Under the pieces are notes generated by a model. The model did not search any database. It was not told the origin of the DNA and was given only the letters and a program-made list of their open reading frames with translations. A DNA stretch of 64,000 nucleotides from Bradyrhizobium sp. 1 (GTDB lineage: Bacteria > Pseudomonadota > Alphaproteobacteria > Rhizobiales > Xanthobacteraceae), in NCBI RefSeq assembly GCF_023073315.1, contig NZ_JADPJH010000002.1, positions 464,512 to 528,511 on the forward strand, written 5' to 3'. The translations under genes and the position numbers were made by a program. Positions 44,989 through 53,884 of the stretch are shown here, in pieces. Positions within the stretch are counted from its first letter, which is position 1, and every line of letters starts with the position of its first letter.

Positions 44989-45264
44989 CTAACGATTCCC
45001 CAGATCGGCATGACATTTTGCACATGTCCGCGCGGGCCAAAATGCAGTCAGCAGACCTTCTCTTTCAAATATGGATGTTCCGCAAACCGGACACCTAAAG
45101 ATGCTTCTCACCCACAGACCTCCCGGAATGAGAAAAAAGAAAGCGAGAGCGCCAAACACAATTGCGTATGACTGACTACGCGCTAGCGCGGACGCGTACA
45201 TAAATCCGACAGCCACTAGGAATACTGAGATTGCGGACAGGAGGGCCCGTGTTCGAAGGGTCAT
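44989..45264 (-). CDS. Small membrane protein with C-terminal zinc ribbon
   Basis: 91-residue protein. Two hydrophobic helices (ALLSAISVFLVAVGFMYASAL, AIVFGALAFFFLIPGGLWV) precede two CxxC pairs, CPVCG and CAKC, which form a zinc-ribbon-like end. Start at the ATG 45264 (MTLRTRALLS) rather than an upstream codon. It lies between the two RAYT units and has lower GC than the hpn genes. Function unknown. Confidence 0.6.
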   Translation of the reverse strand: MTLRTRALLSAISVFLVAVGFMYASALARSQSYAIVFGALAFFFLIPGGLWVRSIFRCPVCGTSIFEREGLLTAFWPARTCAKCHADLGNR

Positions 45265-45362
45265 TTGCCACCTGAACCGGATTGTCTGCTCTGCTCCATT
45301 GGCTGGCTGCCGCAAAAGAACCAGCACGTAGGCTTAGTATTGCTCGCGGAAATTGTAAAGCC

Positions 45363-45648
45363 GTAGGATGGGTTGAACTCTTAGCGAAACCCATCGCGCT
45401 TGCTTCGTGGTAACGTTCGTCGTGACCGCGTACCGCCGCAACTTCGTTCCGGGTGGATGCTTCTTCTTCACCGTCAATCTGGTGGAACGGAGACTATCGT
45501 TGCTCACGGACCATGTCGAGCTGTTGCGCGCGGCGTTTCGTGAGACACGCCAGCGCCATCCGTTCACGATCGATGCCATCGTGGCGTTGCCTGATCACCT
45601 TCACGCCGCGTGGAGAGATGGGTTTCGCAAGGGTTCAACCCATCCTAC
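45363..45648 (+). mobile_element. Non-autonomous deletion derivative of the RAYT unit
   Basis: 286-bp unit with the same GTAG-hairpin ends (45363-45394 and 45617-45648, inverted). It keeps the first roughly 200 bases of the transposase, through DHLHAAW, then joins directly to the right REP. The interior, including the Tyr helix, is lost. Coding sequence differs from the unit at 44261 at many sites, so the two did not arise by a recent local duplication. Possible substrate of a RAYT in trans. Confidence 0.8.
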
Positions 45649-45749
45649 GGGCTGCTGACCGTGTCGCTATGCCGGCGCGCAATCCACCAGATTCATGCTG
45701 CCGTCGACTTCGGAAAGCGCGACTAGTGGCCGCAACACGTTTCGTCCTC

Positions 45750-46883
45750 TTACGCGGAAAACGGACTGGCATGTGCCGCAACAAGCTTGATCAAGTCAGC
45801 CTGGCGGCGCACGCCGGTCTTTCCGAAGATGTTTTGGAGATGAGTTTTCACGGTGGCCTCGCTGATGCCAAGCACCTCCGCTATTTCAGATACTCCGCTG
45901 ACTTTCAGCACCGCATCAAGTACCCGCGCTTCGCCCGGCGTCAGTTGGAATTGTCGTGCCGCCACTTCGGTCGGATAAGGCGCCGACATTGATACCTTTC
46001 GGACGAAGACGGCAGCGACCGCAGAGTGAAGGCCCCCGGCTTGGCGGCGCGCCCCCGACGTCAGCGGCAGGATATCAGCGACCCAATTCTGGCCAAGCTT
46101 GCTAGACAGCGGAATGGCAACACCATCCGCGCCGACTGCATTATCGCCACCGCTCGCGGCGGCGACGACGACATTGCGCAATAGCTGCGTCGCATGCGGG
46201 TCCGCGGCGATCAAATCATTGTTGACGGTTCGCAAGATCGTCGCATCATCGAGCAGCGCCTGCGCGGCTATGTTGGTGAATGCAATATGACAGTGCTTGT
46301 CCAACAGAAGAACGCCGGCGTCGAGCCGGTCGAGCGCATCCGATAGACTTCCGGCTTTTTCCTTTTGAAGGTCGATGACATTCCCGATCAACACCGCGCG
46401 GCGCACGTGAGGAACCAACAGATGCATGCGCTGCCGCATCTCGTCGTCGGCAAGCCCTTGGCGCTCGTTCCGGAAGACTCCGAACTGAGCGAAGCTCGTT
46501 GCGGATTTGTCGAGCGTGGCAGCCAAATGATCGGCCCACCCGTTCGGTTTGACCCACTCCTTGTAGAAAGTCGTCTCGACGAACTCGTCATAAGGCAAAA
46601 CGTTGGTTGTGTTGTAAATCTCCCCAACCTTGAAAAAGAATTGAGCCGTCAAACTCGGATCGAAGCGGATATATTTATTGAAATACGCGTCCACGCTGGA
46701 CCGTTCAACATTGTAAACGTAGTGAAGCTCACCCTGAACGGTGATGTCCTTCCAGTAAATTCCAGCCGCAGTTCCGCCGATGAATTGCGTCGCCTGCTCG
46801 AGAGCTCCTACCCACAATCTGGAGTCGAGTGCTGCGTCGTAGATATTGCCGATCAGCTGCGACAAAAGTTCCGGATCGACCAT
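45750..46883 (-). CDS. LuxR family transcriptional regulator
   Basis: 377-residue regulator. The C-terminus has a LuxR/GerE helix-turn-helix (LTPGEARVLDAVLKVSGVSE, then LGISEATVKTHLQNIFGKTG). The N-terminal 200 residues resemble a helix-rich or PAS-like sensor (LDAGVLLLDKHCHIAFTNIAA resembles a PAS core). No acyl-homoserine lactone domain is evident. ATG 46883 was taken; GTG at 46892 is possible. Stands alone in the island between hpnH and hpnG; targets unknown. Confidence 0.85.
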   Translation of the reverse strand: MVDPELLSQLIGNIYDAALDSRLWVGALEQATQFIGGTAAGIYWKDITVQGELHYVYNVERSSVDAYFNKYIRFDPSLTAQFFFKVGEIYNTTNVLPYDEFVETTFYKEWVKPNGWADHLAATLDKSATSFAQFGVFRNERQGLADDEMRQRMHLLVPHVRRAVLIGNVIDLQKEKAGSLSDALDRLDAGVLLLDKHCHIAFTNIAAQALLDDATILRTVNNDLIAADPHATQLLRNVVVAAASGGDNAVGADGVAIPLSSKLGQNWVADILPLTSGARRQAGGLHSAVAAVFVRKVSMSAPYPTEVAARQFQLTPGEARVLDAVLKVSGVSEIAEVLGISEATVKTHLQNIFGKTGVRRQADLIKLVAAHASPFSA

Positions 46884-47188
46884 TCCCAACACCGCTCGTT
46901 CGATCGACCACGATATTGATGCAACTGAGCAATCGCATCAACCGACCCGTGGGATACTCATCCGCTCTGAGACCTGATAGTTTTCAGTGTGTGTGTATGG
47001 CGCGCGTTGACTGCCTGCCACCCGGTCGAGAACGACAGTGCACTTAACCGCCGTTTCGCCAAGTGGTTTCTGGCTCCGCGCGCGACCGTGGTCGCGCATA
47101 ATTTAAGCACCGCGCCATTCCGTGGAAAGCGGACAGCGTCAGTTGAATGCAGTGTCATTCCGCGCAAGCGCCAAACAGCGACCACGAA
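46884..47188. other. Leader of the LuxR-type gene, no gene seen
   Basis: 305 bases between the regulator start and the hpnG-side terminator. The only notable structure is the inverted repeat at 47080-47097. Two short open frames here have unsuitable codon usage. Confidence 0.5.
47080..47097. promoter_or_regulatory. Inverted repeat upstream of LuxR-type gene
   Basis: Perfect 8-bp arms GCGCGACC and GGTCGCGC with spacer gt, about 200 bp upstream of the regulator start. Suitable for a dimeric factor, possibly the regulator itself; not proved. Confidence 0.3.
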
Positions 47189-47230
47189 CAAAAAAAGCCC
47201 GGACGCCAATGGCGACCGGGCTTTTTCTTT
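47189..47230 (-). terminator. Intrinsic terminator after hpnG
   Basis: Stem GCCCGG-A-CGCC / GGCG-A-CCGGGC, loop aat, with A7 on its left (T run for the minus-strand transcript) and CTTTTTC on its right, so it can act in both directions. It closes the hpnC-D-E-shc-hpnG transcript. Near-identical to the terminator at 43201-43238. Confidence 0.85.
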
Positions 47231-47250
47231 TGTCAGCTTGAAGAACCCGC

Positions 47251-48000
47251 TCAGGCCGCCTTGGAGACCAGGGCCTCGCTCTCGATGAGCTCGGTGCCGA
47301 TCAAATAGTCGCGGCAGCCGCGCAGGCTGCGCAGCGCGCGGTTGAAGTCGATGCCGGTCGAGACCAGCGCATGCAGCGTCGTCGGATTGCGCACGATGCC
47401 GCGAAGCACGGCGGCGAGATCGATCTGGCCGTTCGGCTTGATGGCGGCGCGGGCGAGCGCCGGCAGCGCGCGATGGGCGGGATCGCTGATGACGCGGACC
47501 GCGGCGAACGGCAAGCCAGCCTCGGCGGCGTAGGCGGCCGCGATGTGGCTTTCCATGTCGACGGCGGAGGCGCCGGTCTCCGAATGCAGCGCCGCCTTGC
47601 CGGAGCGCCCGGTGACCACTTCCTCGGCGCCGGCGAGGCTGCCGCGCACGACGCGGCGGCGCCCGGACGTCAGGCGGTCGATGAGGTCGTCGCCGAGCGA
47701 CAGGCCGGCCGCCCAGCGGGTATCGCCCGAGAGCACCTCGGTCGCCAGCACGACGTCGCCGGAGCGCAGCGTCGGATCGAGCCCGCCGGCGACGCCGAAC
47801 GAGATCACGCCGCGAATCGTATTGGGATCCAGCACCGTCAGAAGCGCCCGCAACTGGGTGGGGCTGCTCGACGAACAAATGACCGCCATCCCGGGCCCGG
47901 CTGCGATGCGGGCCTCCTGAACCAGTCCGGTCACGATCAGGATCGGCCGCGGATCAATGGCATTGCCCGCGGTAAGGTAGTCCCCCGTCCCCAAAGTCAC
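47251..48000 (-). CDS. hpnG: HpnG, adenosylhopane nucleosidase/phosphorylase
   Basis: 249-residue nucleoside-phosphorylase-like enzyme removing adenine from adenosylhopane. Motifs: FGVAGGLDPTLRSGDVVLATEVL and the catalytic region ASAVDMESHIAAAYAAEA. GTG start at 48000 overlaps the shc stop as GTGA; the longer frame upstream is the shc gene in another frame. Last gene of the hpnC-hpnG operon. Confidence 0.93.
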   Translation of the reverse strand: MTLGTGDYLTAGNAIDPRPILIVTGLVQEARIAAGPGMAVICSSSSPTQLRALLTVLDPNTIRGVISFGVAGGLDPTLRSGDVVLATEVLSGDTRWAAGLSLGDDLIDRLTSGRRRVVRGSLAGAEEVVTGRSGKAALHSETGASAVDMESHIAAAYAAEAGLPFAAVRVISDPAHRALPALARAAIKPNGQIDLAAVLRGIVRNPTTLHALVSTGIDFNRALRSLRGCRDYLIGTELIESEALVSKAA

Positions 48001-49964
48001 ATTCCGACCCCTACCACCCTGCTGTTGGTGTTCCGCAAGTTCCGATACCGCGCCAATGCCCACAGCGGAAAGAACTTCGGGTAACCATGATATCGAAGGT
48101 AGAATACACGAGGAAAGCCTGTGGCGGTGTACCGCTGCTCGTCCCACAGTCCTTTTTTGTTCTGTGTTGCAATCAGGTACTCCACCCCGCGGGCGACGGC
48201 CGGGTGATCAACCTCGCCTGCTGCCATCAGAGCAAGCAAGGCCCATGCCGTTTGCGAGGCCGTCGAGGGGGCGGCCTGCCATCCCCGGTAGTCGAGCCGG
48301 TAGCTGACGGCATCCTCGCCCCAGCCGCCGTCCTGGTTCTGGATCGAGGCCAGCCAGCCGGCCGCCTTGCGCATCATCGGGTCGCTATGGCTGACGCCGG
48401 CCATGTTGAGGGCGCACAGCACCGACCAGGTTCCATAGATGAAATTCATGCCCCAGCGGCCGTACCAGGACCCCTCCGGGTGCTGGGTCTTGCGGAGATA
48501 GGCGACCCCGTCGGCGACATGCTTGCTGGTTGTCTCGGTCTCGCCGAGCTGGGCCAGCATCGAGATGCAGCGGGCGGTGACGTCCTCGGTCGGGGGATCG
48601 AGCAGCGCGCCGTGGTCCGAGAACGGGATGTTGTTCAGATAGTATTCGAGATTGTTGACGTCGAAGGCAGCCCAGCCGCCATCGTCGCTCTGCATGCCCT
48701 CGATCCATTCCCGGCCACGGTCGATCGCCGCGTCATAGCCGGTCGCACCGTGCTCCCGGCGCATGCGGTCCATCGACATCACCACCACGGCCGTGTCGTC
48801 GAGATCGGGATAATGCGCGTTGTTGTACTGGAAGGCCCAGCCGCCCGGACGCACGTCGGGCCGTTTCACCGCCCAGTCGCCCTTCACCGCGAGCTCCTGC
48901 TTCGGAATCAGCCAGTCGAGGCCCTGCTTGGCCGCAGGCACGGCTATGTCGCCGCCGGCTTCCAGCAACGCGTGAGCCGTCAGCGTCGTGTCCCACACCG
49001 GCGAGACGCAGGGCTGGCAGTAGGCCTCGTCGTCCTTGATGACGAGCAGCTTGTCGATGCCCCGGCGCGTGATCGCGCGCGGCGGGAAATTCTCGTCCTT
49101 GCCGAGCGCGTCGTACATCATGACGATGTTGGCCATCGGCGGATAGATCGCGCCCATGCCGTCCTCGCCGTTGAGCCGCTCCTCGGTGAAGGCGAGCGCG
49201 GCGTCGATCGCACGCTTGCGCAGGCTCTTCGGAAACATCGGCTCGACCACGCGCAAGATGCCGTCGAGCGCGCGGAACAGCACGAACCAGGCCATGCTCT
49301 GGTGCGGCGCCTTCGCGGTCATGCCGATCGAGCGCGGATCCTGGAGAAACAGCTCGTCGATGCCGACGCCCTTCGGATTCTTCGCGCGCGGCTTCAGCGC
49401 GGCAAGCACCATCAGCGGCACCATGGTGGTGCGCGCCCAGTAGGAAATCTTGTTGATGTGGAACGGCGACCAGAACGGCAGCAGCACGATCTCGATCGGC
49501 AGCACCGGCACCGCGCGCCAGGTCACCACGCCGAACATCGCAAGCAGGAAGCGGGTGAAGACGTTGCTGTTGATGGCACCGCCGCGTGCGTGCATCGCTT
49601 CGCGCGCACGCACCATGTGCGGGGCATCCGTGGAGTCGCCGATCATCTTCAGCGCGAAGTAAGCCTTCACGCTGGCGCTCATGTCGAACTCGCCGTCATG
49701 CACCAGCGGCCAGCCGCCATGGGCGCCCTGAACGCGGCGCAGATAGTTGGCGATCCTGGCTTCGAGCGCGGTGTCGACGGGCTCGGCGAGATAATGACGC
49801 AGCAGAACGTATTCGGCCGGAATCGTGCAGTCGGCCTCGAGCTCGAACACCCAATGGCCGTCGGGTTGCTGGAAGCCGAGGACGCCTTGCGTCGCCGACG
49901 CAATGCTCGACTCCAAGACCTTCGATTCCAAAGCTTCGCGGCTGGTCGCGTTCACGGAATCCAT
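47997..49964 (-). CDS. shc: Squalene-hopene cyclase (HpnF)
   Basis: 655-residue triterpene cyclase making hopene from squalene, a monotopic membrane enzyme. The catalytic DXDD motif is DLDDTAVV at residues 387-390. Several QW motifs appear (QQPDGHW near residue 32, QGAHGGW at 79-85, QSDDGGWAAF, QNQDGGWGED). SPVWDTTLTAHAL also matches the family. Fourth in the operon, coupled to hpnG by 4-base overlap; separated from hpnE by 64 bases. Confidence 0.97.
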   Translation of the reverse strand: MDSVNATSREALESKVLESSIASATQGVLGFQQPDGHWVFELEADCTIPAEYVLLRHYLAEPVDTALEARIANYLRRVQGAHGGWPLVHDGEFDMSASVKAYFALKMIGDSTDAPHMVRAREAMHARGGAINSNVFTRFLLAMFGVVTWRAVPVLPIEIVLLPFWSPFHINKISYWARTTMVPLMVLAALKPRAKNPKGVGIDELFLQDPRSIGMTAKAPHQSMAWFVLFRALDGILRVVEPMFPKSLRKRAIDAALAFTEERLNGEDGMGAIYPPMANIVMMYDALGKDENFPPRAITRRGIDKLLVIKDDEAYCQPCVSPVWDTTLTAHALLEAGGDIAVPAAKQGLDWLIPKQELAVKGDWAVKRPDVRPGGWAFQYNNAHYPDLDDTAVVVMSMDRMRREHGATGYDAAIDRGREWIEGMQSDDGGWAAFDVNNLEYYLNNIPFSDHGALLDPPTEDVTARCISMLAQLGETETTSKHVADGVAYLRKTQHPEGSWYGRWGMNFIYGTWSVLCALNMAGVSHSDPMMRKAAGWLASIQNQDGGWGEDAVSYRLDYRGWQAAPSTASQTAWALLALMAAGEVDHPAVARGVEYLIATQNKKGLWDEQRYTATGFPRVFYLRYHGYPKFFPLWALARYRNLRNTNSRVVGVGM

Positions 49965-50028
49965 CTCGCTCGATTGCTCCGATTGTCGATTGAAATTGAC
50001 GGGAACGTTTGCCCCTCAGGGCCGCTTT

Positions 50029-51285
50029 TCAAGACTTCCTGGCGGCCAAAACCAGATCTGCGGCACGATCACCTGATCGGACCGATCCCTCGATGGTTGC
50101 AGGCAACCCCGTAGCAGTCCAGTCACCGGCGAGAAACAGGTTTTTCAGCGCAGTGACCGGCCCCGGACGCAGGGCATTTTGCGCTGGCGTCGCGGCAAAT
50201 GTGGCGCGGCGCTCGCGCACGATCTGCCACGGCGGCAGTTCGCCCGAAACACCGCCCGCCTTGCAGACATCGTTCCAGATCGCCTGTGCGAGTTCCTCGC
50301 GCGGCATGTCGACGAGGCGGTCGCCGTTGCTGATGGTGACCGACAGCCGGTTCGGGAACGCGAACAGCCATTCCACGACGCCGCCGATCACGCCGAGGAT
50401 CGGCGCCGAACCCGGCGGCGGCTCAATACGGAAATGCGCATTCACGATGGCGCGGAATTCGGTCGGCGTCTTCACGCCCGGCAACAGGCTGGAGGCAGAG
50501 CGCGGCGGCACCGCCATCACGACGACATCGCCGTCGGCGAGCTGGATCACATCCTCGCCACCGAAATTCAGCGCGCTCGCCTTGCCATCGCTGGTCACGA
50601 ACGAACGCAGCTCATGGCCGAGCTGAACGGTATGGCCACGCTCCTGCAGGAACGTCACGGCGGGCTCGATCAGCACGGCGCTGAGGCCGTCGCGCGCGAT
50701 CAGCGGCCGGCACGCCTGTCCGCCGGCGAGCAGCGTCTCGCGCACGATCGCGCCGGCAAGCCCGGCCGAACCCTCGGGCGGATCGACATTGAGCGCGGCA
50801 AGCAGCAGCGGTTGCACGAGGCGCTGATAGAGCACGCCTTCGCAAGGAATCGACTTGCCGACCAGCGTCTGCTCCGACGCCCAGATCAGCGGCGCCAGCT
50901 TGAGATAATCGGTGAGCCCGGTGTCGGGAACACGGCGGCTCTCGTCGAGCACCCAGGCGGGCCACCGGCCGGCGCCGAGATCGATCTGCCAGCGCTGCCC
51001 GGTCTTGATATCGACGAAAGGAAACTGAGCGCTGTCGGGGCCGACGAGGCCGGCCTCGGTGCCGATCGAGCGCGCATAGGCGCGCGCGTGGCTGTTGCCC
51101 GACAACAGCAAATGATTGCCGTTGTCGATGGTGAGATTGGTGGCGGCGTCGAAATAGGAACGGCAGCGGCCGCCGGCCTGCTGCGTCGCCTCGTGCACGG
51201 CGATTTTGAAGCCGGCATTGGCGAGCCGCACGGCGGCGGAGAGGCCGGAAATTCCGGCACCGATGATGTGAGCTGTGTTTTGCAT
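50029..51285 (-). CDS. hpnE: HpnE, hydroxysqualene dehydroxylase
   Basis: 418-residue FAD-dependent amine oxidase-like enzyme that reduces hydroxysqualene to squalene, third step of HpnCDE squalene synthesis. Dinucleotide motif IIGAGISGLSAAVRLANAG at residues 7-25, then AGGRCRSYFD and a C-terminal FAD segment NLFLAGDWTATGLPATIEG. The ATG at 51285 overlaps hpnD by one base (TGATG). The frame open further upstream is the hpnD gene in another frame. Confidence 0.93.
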   Translation of the reverse strand: MQNTAHIIGAGISGLSAAVRLANAGFKIAVHEATQQAGGRCRSYFDAATNLTIDNGNHLLLSGNSHARAYARSIGTEAGLVGPDSAQFPFVDIKTGQRWQIDLGAGRWPAWVLDESRRVPDTGLTDYLKLAPLIWASEQTLVGKSIPCEGVLYQRLVQPLLLAALNVDPPEGSAGLAGAIVRETLLAGGQACRPLIARDGLSAVLIEPAVTFLQERGHTVQLGHELRSFVTSDGKASALNFGGEDVIQLADGDVVVMAVPPRSASSLLPGVKTPTEFRAIVNAHFRIEPPPGSAPILGVIGGVVEWLFAFPNRLSVTISNGDRLVDMPREELAQAIWNDVCKAGGVSGELPPWQIVRERRATFAATPAQNALRPGPVTALKNLFLAGDWTATGLPATIEGSVRSGDRAADLVLAARKS

Positions 51286-52124
51286 CAGATGAAAGCGTAA
51301 CGGAGCAGGATCAGGATGCGTGTGACTTTCGACACACGCACCGTCTCGCGCGGCGCGTTGAAGCCGCGCGCGATCAGGAGGTCCAGAATGGCGTGATAGT
51401 ATTTCGACATCATCCGCGGCGCGCGCACGGCGCGACGCCGGTTGCGGTTCATGATCTCGTCCGACTTCTCGAAATACACCTTTGCGCGCTGTGCCAGCGG
51501 CAAGCAGACCTTTGACAGCGCACGCTCGACGATCACGCGGTCCGGATCGTTGGAGGTGATGCCGGCATGCAGCAGCGCCTCGCGCGGCAGATAGAGCCGG
51601 CCGAGGCCCGCGTCCTCGTCGATGTCGCGCAGGATATTGGTGAGCTGGAGCGCGCGGCCGAGATGATGGGCAAGCTCGATGCCGTCCTCTTCCGGCAGAC
51701 CGAACACACGCACCGACAACCGTCCGACGGCGCTCGCCACTCGATCGCAATAGAGATCCAGCGTCGCCATGTCGGGCGCGCGGATGTCCTGCGGCACGTC
51801 CATCTCCATGCCGTCGACGATGGCGAGAAAATCTTCGCGCTTCAGCCCGAAGGTCTTCACGGAGCCGACATAGTCGGCAAGGCGCGGCGGCGGATTGCCC
51901 TGATAGAGCGCCTCGATGTCGTTGCGCCAAACCTGAAGCGCGGCGAGCCGCTCGTCGCGCGGACCGTCGGAATCGGCGATGTCGTCGACCTGGCGGCAGA
52001 AGCTGTAGATCTGGAACATCGCTTCGCGCTGGTCATGCGGCAGGATGCGCATCGCAGCGTAGAAGGAGCTGTTCGATGCGGTCGAGCCGTAATTGGCGCT
52101 GGGCGCGGCCGCCTCAAGCGTCAT
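51285..52124 (-). CDS. hpnD: HpnD, presqualene diphosphate synthase
   Basis: 279-residue trans-isoprenyl diphosphate synthase-like enzyme condensing two farnesyl diphosphates into presqualene diphosphate. The two aspartate-rich motifs are QVDDIADSD (about residues 46-53) and ILRDIDEDAGLGRLYLP (about 164-180). It starts inside the last codons of hpnC (11-base overlap) and is followed by hpnE. Confidence 0.94.
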   Translation of the reverse strand: MTLEAAAPSANYGSTASNSSFYAAMRILPHDQREAMFQIYSFCRQVDDIADSDGPRDERLAALQVWRNDIEALYQGNPPPRLADYVGSVKTFGLKREDFLAIVDGMEMDVPQDIRAPDMATLDLYCDRVASAVGRLSVRVFGLPEEDGIELAHHLGRALQLTNILRDIDEDAGLGRLYLPREALLHAGITSNDPDRVIVERALSKVCLPLAQRAKVYFEKSDEIMNRNRRRAVRAPRMMSKYYHAILDLLIARGFNAPRETVRVSKVTRILILLRYAFI

Positions 52125-52998
52125 GTGCAGTCCCCGGTCTGGAAATGGCCTTGCGTCCGATCGCGCGGCGGCCGGCTTCGCCGATCATCCCGGCGAGGCT
52201 GAAGGTGAGAAGCTCGAACTTGTTCAGATGCACGCGCTCGCGCAGCGGATCGCGCACCCTCAGCAAGCGCACGATGCGATCGGCATAGGCCTGGATCACC
52301 GCAACGTCGAGGCCGAGGCGAAAATCCCGGATCTCCGCAGCTAGCGACCTGCCCTCGTCGAGCAGCGCTTCGTTGCGCACGGCGAGCCCCTGAAGGCAGG
52401 CCAGCATCGCCGGCGACGACTCGGTCAGCCCAAGCTGCTCAACCGACGCGCCGCTCGCGGCCAGCGCATCGCGCGGCAGATAGACGCGATTGAGTTCGCG
52501 AAAATCCTTGCCGCAATCCTGCAGGTGGTTGTTGATCTGGAGCGCCGCACAGAGCGCATCCGATGCAGCCCAGGTCGCAGTGCTCTCGCCGTGGACGTCG
52601 AGCATGAAGCGGCCGACCGGCATTGCCGAGTAGCGGCAGTAGTGAATGACCTCGTCCCAGTTCTCGTAACGCAGCTTGGTCACGTCCATGCGGAACGCGA
52701 TGAGCACGTCGAGTGCGTGGCGCGGTGCCATGCCGCGTTCGGCCAGCGCGCGGCGCAGCGTAACGGCTTCGGCCTGGGTGTCGCCGTTGCCGAGCAGTTC
52801 CGCCTCGAACAGGTCGAGCAAGCGCAGCTTCTCGTCGGGCGGCAGGGTGGCGTGATCGGCGATATCGTCGGCGGTGCGGACGAAATTGTAATACGCCAGG
52901 ATCAGCGCACGATGACGCGGATGAATGATCCAGGACGCGACGGGAAAATTCTCGTCGCGCTCACCCTTGCCGGATCGCAATTCGCTCGCAGAGGTCAT
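52114..52998 (-). CDS. hpnC: HpnC, hydroxysqualene synthase
   Basis: 294-residue paralogue of HpnD converting presqualene diphosphate to hydroxysqualene. First Asp motif RTADDIADH (residues 41-49). The second motif reads NNHLQDCGKD, with fewer acidic residues than in HpnD, as usual for HpnC. First gene of hpnC-D-E-shc-hpnG; promoter expected in 52999-53140. No clear sigma recognition element was seen there. Confidence 0.94.
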   Translation of the reverse strand: MTSASELRSGKGERDENFPVASWIIHPRHRALILAYYNFVRTADDIADHATLPPDEKLRLLDLFEAELLGNGDTQAEAVTLRRALAERGMAPRHALDVLIAFRMDVTKLRYENWDEVIHYCRYSAMPVGRFMLDVHGESTATWAASDALCAALQINNHLQDCGKDFRELNRVYLPRDALAASGASVEQLGLTESSPAMLACLQGLAVRNEALLDEGRSLAAEIRDFRLGLDVAVIQAYADRIVRLLRVRDPLRERVHLNKFELLTFSLAGMIGEAGRRAIGRKAISRPGTAHDA

Positions 52999-53146
52999 CG
53001 AGGGCTGGTCTACAATCGTTTGGACAGGAAGGGCTTTTTCGCTCGCGCGGGCTCATGCCGACGATGCCGCCGCGGCCCCCATATAGGGGAATACGGCCGC
53101 AAAACCAATCCTGTCTGTCGATGGCAGCCCTTCCGGATCCGGCCCG

Positions 53147-53171
53147 AAAAGGCGGCCCCAGGACCGCCTTC
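53147..53171 (-). terminator. Intrinsic terminator after Cys-rich gene
   Basis: For the minus-strand transcript the stem AAGGCGGTCC / GGCCGCCTT closes a short loop, then TTC. It lies about 20 bases after the stop at 53190. Confidence 0.6.
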
Positions 53172-53189
53172 GTGGGCCAGTGGCCGAGC

Positions 53190-53423
53190 TTACTGATTGT
53201 GGCTCTTCAGGACCTGGTCGCAGGACTGCGAGATCTTGGCCCGGTTCTCCTTGAGGCAGGCCAGGATGGTGAAATCGCCCTGGTCGATGACCGGACGGCA
53301 GAACTTCTGCACATCGCGCGTGCAGGCCTTCTGCTCGGCGTCCGTGCCGCGTCCTGCTTGGGCGAAAGCCGCCGTGGAAAGGGATGCCGACAGCAGGGTG
53401 AGAGCGACGAGAAGCTTACGCAT
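53190..53423 (-). CDS. Small exported cysteine-rich protein
   Basis: 77-residue protein. A signal peptide (KLLVALTLLSASLSTAAFA) precedes a mature domain of about 55 residues with four cysteines in the pattern C-x8-C and C-x11-C (KACTRDVQKFC, ACLKENRAKISQSC), a cysteine-rich repeat seen in small periplasmic proteins. The ATG at 53423 was chosen because the hydrophobic signal starts there. Function unknown. It is divergent from the gene at 53885. Confidence 0.7.
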   Translation of the reverse strand: MRKLLVALTLLSASLSTAAFAQAGRGTDAEQKACTRDVQKFCRPVIDQGDFTILACLKENRAKISQSCDQVLKSHNQ

Positions 53424-53884
53424 TGTATTCCTTCGTTCTGACGGCAGAATCGCACCGGTCCCGGACAGCACAGGGCGGACGGCGGGAGCGGATTGTTCTG
53501 ATGGCAAGTCGCCGCGGAAAGTGCGGCCTTGGAGAAGGCACAAGCACTGGTAAATGCGGCCAAATTGGCGCCACATCCACCAAATCAGGTCTTCCCCGGG
53601 CCTTCATTGACAGATGTAAGGGGTTGATACTACGTCATAATTCAGGCACCGCGCATTTTACTGCACGGCTGTTGCAGCGCTGCATCTGTCCGCCCCGCCG
53701 TTTCGGCCAGAAACATGCTGAAACACAGCAAATCGCAGGGTCCGGGCATGGCGCGGGCGCCTGATGAACCGCCATGTCTGGCGATCAGGCGTTGAACCTG
53801 ACACAGGCTCGGAACACTAAACCTTCGATGTGGCGAGACGTCCCCGATGTTGAGCGGACGTCGTTCCAAAACGGGATATTTGTG
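53424..53884. other. Divergent region between two small exported-protein genes
   Basis: 461 bases, no convincing gene. It must hold promoters for the Cys-rich gene (minus) and the gene at 53885 (plus). No strong repeats or operators were recognised. Confidence 0.5.
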
